DNA of 64,000 nt. It comes from Bacillus ndiopicus (lineage in GTDB: Bacteria > Bacillota > Bacilli > Bacillales_A > Planococcaceae). Both the position numbers and the translations under genes were made by a program. The stretch lies in contig NZ_HG964403.1 of the NCBI RefSeq assembly GCF_000612805.1, forward strand, positions 186,001-250,000, read 5' to 3'. A model generated the notes under the pieces. It was not told the DNA's origin and did no database searches. It saw only the letters and a list, made by a program, of their open reading frames with translations. How positions within the stretch are numbered: position 1 is the first letter of the stretch; each line of letters opens with the position of its first letter. Positions 60,599 through 64,000 of the stretch are shown one piece after another.

Positions 60599-62791
60599 AT
60601 GGCGAAAAGTGTAGTACTAGCTGAGAAACCTTCAGTAGCACGTGATATTGCGAATGTGCTGAAGTGTCATAAAAAGGGCAATGGATTTTTAGAGGGAGAT
60701 AAATATATTGTTACATGGGCTCTAGGGCATTTAGTAACATTGGCGGATCCAGAAAGCTATGATGTTAAATATAAATCATGGAATTTAGAGGATTTACCAA
60801 TGCTGCCAGAGCGCTTGAAGCTAACGGTGATTAAGCAATCTGGTAAGCAATTTAATGCAGTGAAGGCACAGCTAAGCCGTGGAGATGTAAATGAAGTAAT
60901 TATTGCCACAGATGCTGGGCGTGAAGGAGAGCTTGTCGCGCGTTGGATATTAGCGAAGGCGAAAATTAATAAGCCTGTAAAACGTTTATGGATTTCTTCT
61001 GTGACAGATAAAGCGATTAAAGAAGGTTTTGCCAATTTAAAGCCTGGCAAGCAATATGAAAATCTATATCACGCAGCAATTGCACGCTCTGAGGCAGATT
61101 GGTATATCGGCTTAAATGCAACGCGCGCGCTAACAGCCAAGCACAATGCGCAGCTTAACTGTGGGCGTGTTCAAACGCCAACTTTAGCGATGATTGCTGC
61201 GCGAGAAGATGAAATAAAAAACTTCAAGGCTCAAACATATTACGGCATTGAAGCACAAACGGACTCAATTAAATTAACGTGGCAAGATGTAAATGGCAAT
61301 AGTCGTAGCTTTAATAAGGAAAAAATCGATGCTACTATCAAGCAGCTAGGTCGCCAAGATGCGAAGGTTGTCACTGTTGAGCGCAAGGCGAAGAAGTCAT
61401 TTGCACCAGCATTATACGATTTAACAGAGCTACAGCGCGATGCTAATAAGCTATTTGGTTATTCTGCAAAAGAAACATTAAATATTATGCAAAAGCTTTA
61501 TGAGTCGCATAAAGTATTAACATATCCACGTACAGATTCACGCTACTTATCATCGGATATTGTAGGCACGTTGCAGGAGCGCTTAAAGGCATGTGCGATA
61601 GGGGATTATCGTACAATTGCTAACAAACTAGCGACAAAGCCAATTAAAGCGACGAAGGCTTTTGTTGACGATAGCAAAGTAAGTGATCATCACGCAATTA
61701 TTCCAACAGAGGCATATGTGAACTTATCGGCATTTTCAGATAAGGAGCGCAAAATTTATGATTTAGTTGTTAAACGCTTCCTAGCAGTATTGCTGCCTGC
61801 CCATGAATACGAGCAATTAACGGTGCAAGCTGATATTGCAGGTGAGAAGTTTATTGCAAAGGGTAAAACAGTGCTAAGTGCAGGTTGGAAGGAAGTATAT
61901 GAAAATCGCTTTGACGACGAAGATGCAAATGAAGATGTGAAGGAGCAGCTTTTACCGCGCCTTGATAAAGGTGATGTATTAAAAACACGTCTAATTGCTG
62001 GTACATCTGGTCAAACAAAGCCGCCTGCACGTTTTACAGAGGCTACGCTGTTATCAGCAATGGAAAACCCAACGAAATATTTAGAACAAGAAGACAAGCG
62101 TTTAGCAGATACACTAAAATCAACGGGCGGTCTTGGTACAGTTGCAACACGCGCGGATATTATCGATAAGCTATTTAATTCATTTATGATTGAAAAGCGC
62201 GGAGGCAAAGATATTTTCATTACATCTAAGGGGCGTCAGCTACTAGATTTAGCACCAGAAGAACTACGTTCACCTGCGACGACAGCAGAGTGGGAACAGA
62301 AGCTTGAATTGATCGCAAAAGGTAAGCTACAAAAGGATGTTTTCATAAATGAAATGAAAGAGCATACGAAAGAAATTGTAGCAGATATTAAAAATAACGA
62401 GAAAAAATATAAGCACGATAACATCTCTACGAAAACATGCCCAGACTGTGGCAAGCCAATGCTTGAAGTGAATGGTAAAAAGGGTAAAATGCTTGTCTGT
62501 CAGGATCGCGAGTGTGGTCATCGTAAAAACGTATCACGCACAACGAACGCACGTTGTCCACAATGTAAGAAAAAACTTGAGCTACGTGGTGAGGGAGAAG
62601 GGCAAATTTTTGTATGTAAATGTGGCTATCGTGAAAAGCTATCTGCATTTGAGGCACGTCGTAAAAAGGAAGGGTCAGGTAAAGTAGATAAACGTTCTGT
62701 TCAAAAATATATGAAGCAGCAAGAGAAAGAAGCTGAGCCAATTAACAATGCCTTTGCAGCATTGCTAAAAGATTTTAATGTGGACAAGTAA
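60599..62791 (+). CDS. topB: DNA topoisomerase III
   Basis: A 730-residue type IA topoisomerase. The TOPRIM domain opens with VLAEKPSVARDIA, and TDAGREGELVAR supplies metal-binding acids. The catalytic Tyr lies in LTYPRTDSRYLS near 310. Two C-terminal zinc ribbons follow (CPDCG...CQDRECGH, then CPQCKKK...CKCGY). It relaxes negative supercoils and untangles single-stranded links during replication and recombination. Length fits B. subtilis TopB. AAAGGAG precedes ATG. Confidence 0.96.
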   Translation: MAKSVVLAEKPSVARDIANVLKCHKKGNGFLEGDKYIVTWALGHLVTLADPESYDVKYKSWNLEDLPMLPERLKLTVIKQSGKQFNAVKAQLSRGDVNEVIIATDAGREGELVARWILAKAKINKPVKRLWISSVTDKAIKEGFANLKPGKQYENLYHAAIARSEADWYIGLNATRALTAKHNAQLNCGRVQTPTLAMIAAREDEIKNFKAQTYYGIEAQTDSIKLTWQDVNGNSRSFNKEKIDATIKQLGRQDAKVVTVERKAKKSFAPALYDLTELQRDANKLFGYSAKETLNIMQKLYESHKVLTYPRTDSRYLSSDIVGTLQERLKACAIGDYRTIANKLATKPIKATKAFVDDSKVSDHHAIIPTEAYVNLSAFSDKERKIYDLVVKRFLAVLLPAHEYEQLTVQADIAGEKFIAKGKTVLSAGWKEVYENRFDDEDANEDVKEQLLPRLDKGDVLKTRLIAGTSGQTKPPARFTEATLLSAMENPTKYLEQEDKRLADTLKSTGGLGTVATRADIIDKLFNSFMIEKRGGKDIFITSKGRQLLDLAPEELRSPATTAEWEQKLELIAKGKLQKDVFINEMKEHTKEIVADIKNNEKKYKHDNISTKTCPDCGKPMLEVNGKKGKMLVCQDRECGHRKNVSRTTNARCPQCKKKLELRGEGEGQIFVCKCGYREKLSAFEARRKKEGSGKVDKRSVQKYMKQQEKEAEPINNAFAALLKDFNVDK

Positions 62792-62802
62792 GATTTAAAT
62801 GA

Positions 62803-62837
62803 AGAGGAGACTATCTATCTGATAGCCTCCTTTTTTT
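62803..62837 (+). terminator. Terminator of topB
   Basis: GAGGAGACTATC pairs with GATAGCCTCC (one mismatch), then seven T. Confidence 0.9.
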
Positions 62838-63015
62838 ACATTCAAATAATGAAAATCTAGTTTTTAAAAAGCTGTTTTGAGAATGAACTGTGAATTTTAC
62901 TAAAGCTATATGACTTAAGAACTGATTTGATTTTTATAAATGAAAAAAAGGGGTATTATCTGATATAATCGTCTTAATTAAAAGGGCAAAACGAAAAAAG
63001 AAAGAGGTGAAATTT

Positions 63016-63789
63016 ATGAAAATAGCTAGCTTGATGCAAAGTGGAATGCTAGATTTTGAAGAACGAAAAAAAGTATTGCAGCGTAGAGAAATGGGCGAGG
63101 CCTATAAAAGGACGGCACAATTCACAAAGGCAAGCCAAAATCCAATGCTTGTCGCATTAGAAAATTTACTATCAGGTAAAACGGAGAAGGACTTACTTGC
63201 GGCGGATGCAAAAACAAACAATCTACAACAAGACAAAGTGCAGGGAAAGCTAGAAGGACCTGAGGCAAAGGTACACTTGCAGCAACTGCAAATGACAGAG
63301 GACGAAAAACAGGCACATAAAGCAACGGAATCCAGCATGGCAGAACTAGTTTCGTATACGAAAGGGCCGAGCAGCGGAGAAGTAGTCACTCCAACACCAA
63401 CTAGTGTCACAGATGATGAAACAATTAAAATATTAGAGCAAGTGCGCCAGGCGGCATTAGCACCAGCTCAGCCATCACCGCAGGATTTACGCGTAGCAGC
63501 AAGCGCAGTAGCGCAAATCCAGCAAGTGCAGTCAGGGCTTGATATTGAAGTAGAGCCACTAGAGCAGCCTCCATTTGCAAATGAAGATTTAACTGTTCGT
63601 GTGCCTGAGCGTTTCATGAATGATATTGAGCGTGATGTCACAGCACCAACCGTATTCGGTAAAGAATTAGAAAATTTAATTATGCAAAGAGCTTTTAATA
63701 AAGCGAAGATGCAATACCAAAGCCATATTGAGATGGTTAGAAATGGCTACCGTGTTGCAGCGGAGCCTATAATTTCGAGAATTGCGTAA
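63016..63789 (+). CDS. SprA-like protein without the protease His-Glu motif
   Basis: A 257-residue protein, mostly helical and rich in Gln and Ala. Residues about 95-165 resemble the C-terminal block of SprA-type metalloprotease-like proteins (PF12118): SYTKGPSSGEV, then TIKILEQVRQAALAPAQPSPQDLRVAASA. The zinc motif HExxH expected before it is degraded to DEKQAHKAT. So it is either a non-catalytic relative or a related structural protein. ATG 63016 follows AGAGGTGA; the frame starts at GTG 63007. Function unknown. Confidence 0.5.
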   Translation: MKIASLMQSGMLDFEERKKVLQRREMGEAYKRTAQFTKASQNPMLVALENLLSGKTEKDLLAADAKTNNLQQDKVQGKLEGPEAKVHLQQLQMTEDEKQAHKATESSMAELVSYTKGPSSGEVVTPTPTSVTDDETIKILEQVRQAALAPAQPSPQDLRVAASAVAQIQQVQSGLDIEVEPLEQPPFANEDLTVRVPERFMNDIERDVTAPTVFGKELENLIMQRAFNKAKMQYQSHIEMVRNGYRVAAEPIISRIA

Positions 63790-63796
63790 ATGTAAA

Positions 63797-63834
63797 AGTT
63801 GTTCTAGTATGTATGCTAGAACAGCTTTTTTTTG
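63797..63834 (+). terminator. Terminator of the SprA-like gene
   Basis: AAGTTGTTCTAG / CTAGAACAGCTT with an 8-nt loop and an eight-T run. Confidence 0.9.
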
Positions 63835-63858
63835 TACGTGAAAAAAGGGGGAGTTTAT

Positions 63859-64000
63859 ATGGGCAAGAAAATAGCAAAAACGAATGCTATTCGCATTATT
63901 GAACAACAAAAAATTCCGTATGAAGTGTTAGAATATACGGTTGATGATGGCGCAGTGGACGGTGTCACAGTAGCGCAAAAAACAAATCAAAAAGTAGAGA
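63859..64000 (+). CDS. YbaK/EbsC-family Cys-tRNA(Pro) deacylase (3' end outside window)
   Basis: Only the first 47 codons are present: [16 protein letters not shown], then [21 protein letters not shown]. This start is typical of YbaK/EbsC proteins, which hydrolyse mischarged Cys-tRNA(Pro). The catalytic Lys lies beyond the window. The GGGGGAG before ATG supports the start. Confidence 0.75.
   Translation, partial: MGKKIAKTNAIRIIEQQKIPYEVLEYTVDDGAVDGVTVAQKTNQKVE

Noticed and set aside
62931..62956. Second sigma-B promoter before the SprA-like gene
   Set aside because: GGGTAT is present, but the -35 position reads TTTTTA, too far from GTTTAA.
1..64000. tRNA, rRNA, insertion sequences, prophage
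   Set aside because: No cloverleaf-like or rRNA-like stretches, no transposase or integrase, and no terminal inverted repeats flanking genes were noticed by reading.

Overview
The window is a stretch of low-GC (about 37 %) Gram-positive chromosome. HelD, the CTC-type L25 protein with a sigma-B-type promoter, Spx/MarR, YfmM-like ABC-F, YvbH-like and YtrA-like genes, and many AGGAGG-type ribosome binding sites point to a Bacillales bacterium, most likely Lysinibacillus/Solibacillus (Planococcaceae). The genus is inferred, not proven. I saw no rRNA, tRNA, CRISPR array, prophage or insertion sequence. Genes at both edges are cut by the window.

Layout. 1-4 kb: a heterodimeric ABC exporter (5' end missing) and a double-GNAT acetyltransferase. 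4-7.3 kb: helD, a structured intergenic element, and ctc/L25. 7.4-9.4 kb: an AgrC/LytTR-type two-component pair with no peptide gene. 9.5-13.4 kb: CcsB/ResC, a nonsense-broken gene, a DUF2804 protein, an amidase-like protein and a nitroreductase. 13.6-19.4 kb: a minus-strand block with an OmpR-type two-component system, a BcrA-like ABC transporter, an acyltransferase and a zinc-ribbon membrane protein. 19.5-25.1 kb: an AEC carrier, then a YtrA-like GntR/ABC/CPBP/PH-domain operon and an oxidoreductase. 25.3-29.7 kb: NERD protein, ctaB, M20 dipeptidase, LysR. 29.8-34.6 kb: a ferric/phosphonate-type ABC importer with an MBL-fold hydrolase. 34.6-41 kb: CPBP/TetR, an orphan ECF sigma factor, MarR/Spx-like, ABC-F and a PseG/SpsG-like protein. 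41-46.4 kb: reductases, CutC and a 953-residue secreted repeat protein. 46.6-50.5 kb: a Sau3AI-type GATC restriction-modification locus with an extra nuclease-like gene. 50.6-57.2 kb: a seven-gene importer/phosphatase operon. 57.3-64 kb: MCP, MATE, topB, an SprA-like protein and a YbaK-like gene start.

How the genes work together. The clearest unreported signal is in the 13.6-19.4 kb block. The ABC operon and the acyltransferase/zinc-ribbon operon both carry three TAAG repeats at exact 11-bp steps. In both, the repeats lie the same 22 bp from a -10 box. The adjacent two-component system therefore probably controls both as one envelope-stress regulon. The restriction locus combines a MutH-like endonuclease, a C5-methyltransferase and an undescribed two-domain protein with a NucS-like nuclease motif. 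The methyltransferase promoter contains GATC in its -35 box. The 50.6-57.2 kb operon couples import to two hydrolases and its own DeoR regulator, and has PhoP-box-like repeats upstream. Four intergenic arrays of 20-21-bp period form another unexplained pattern.
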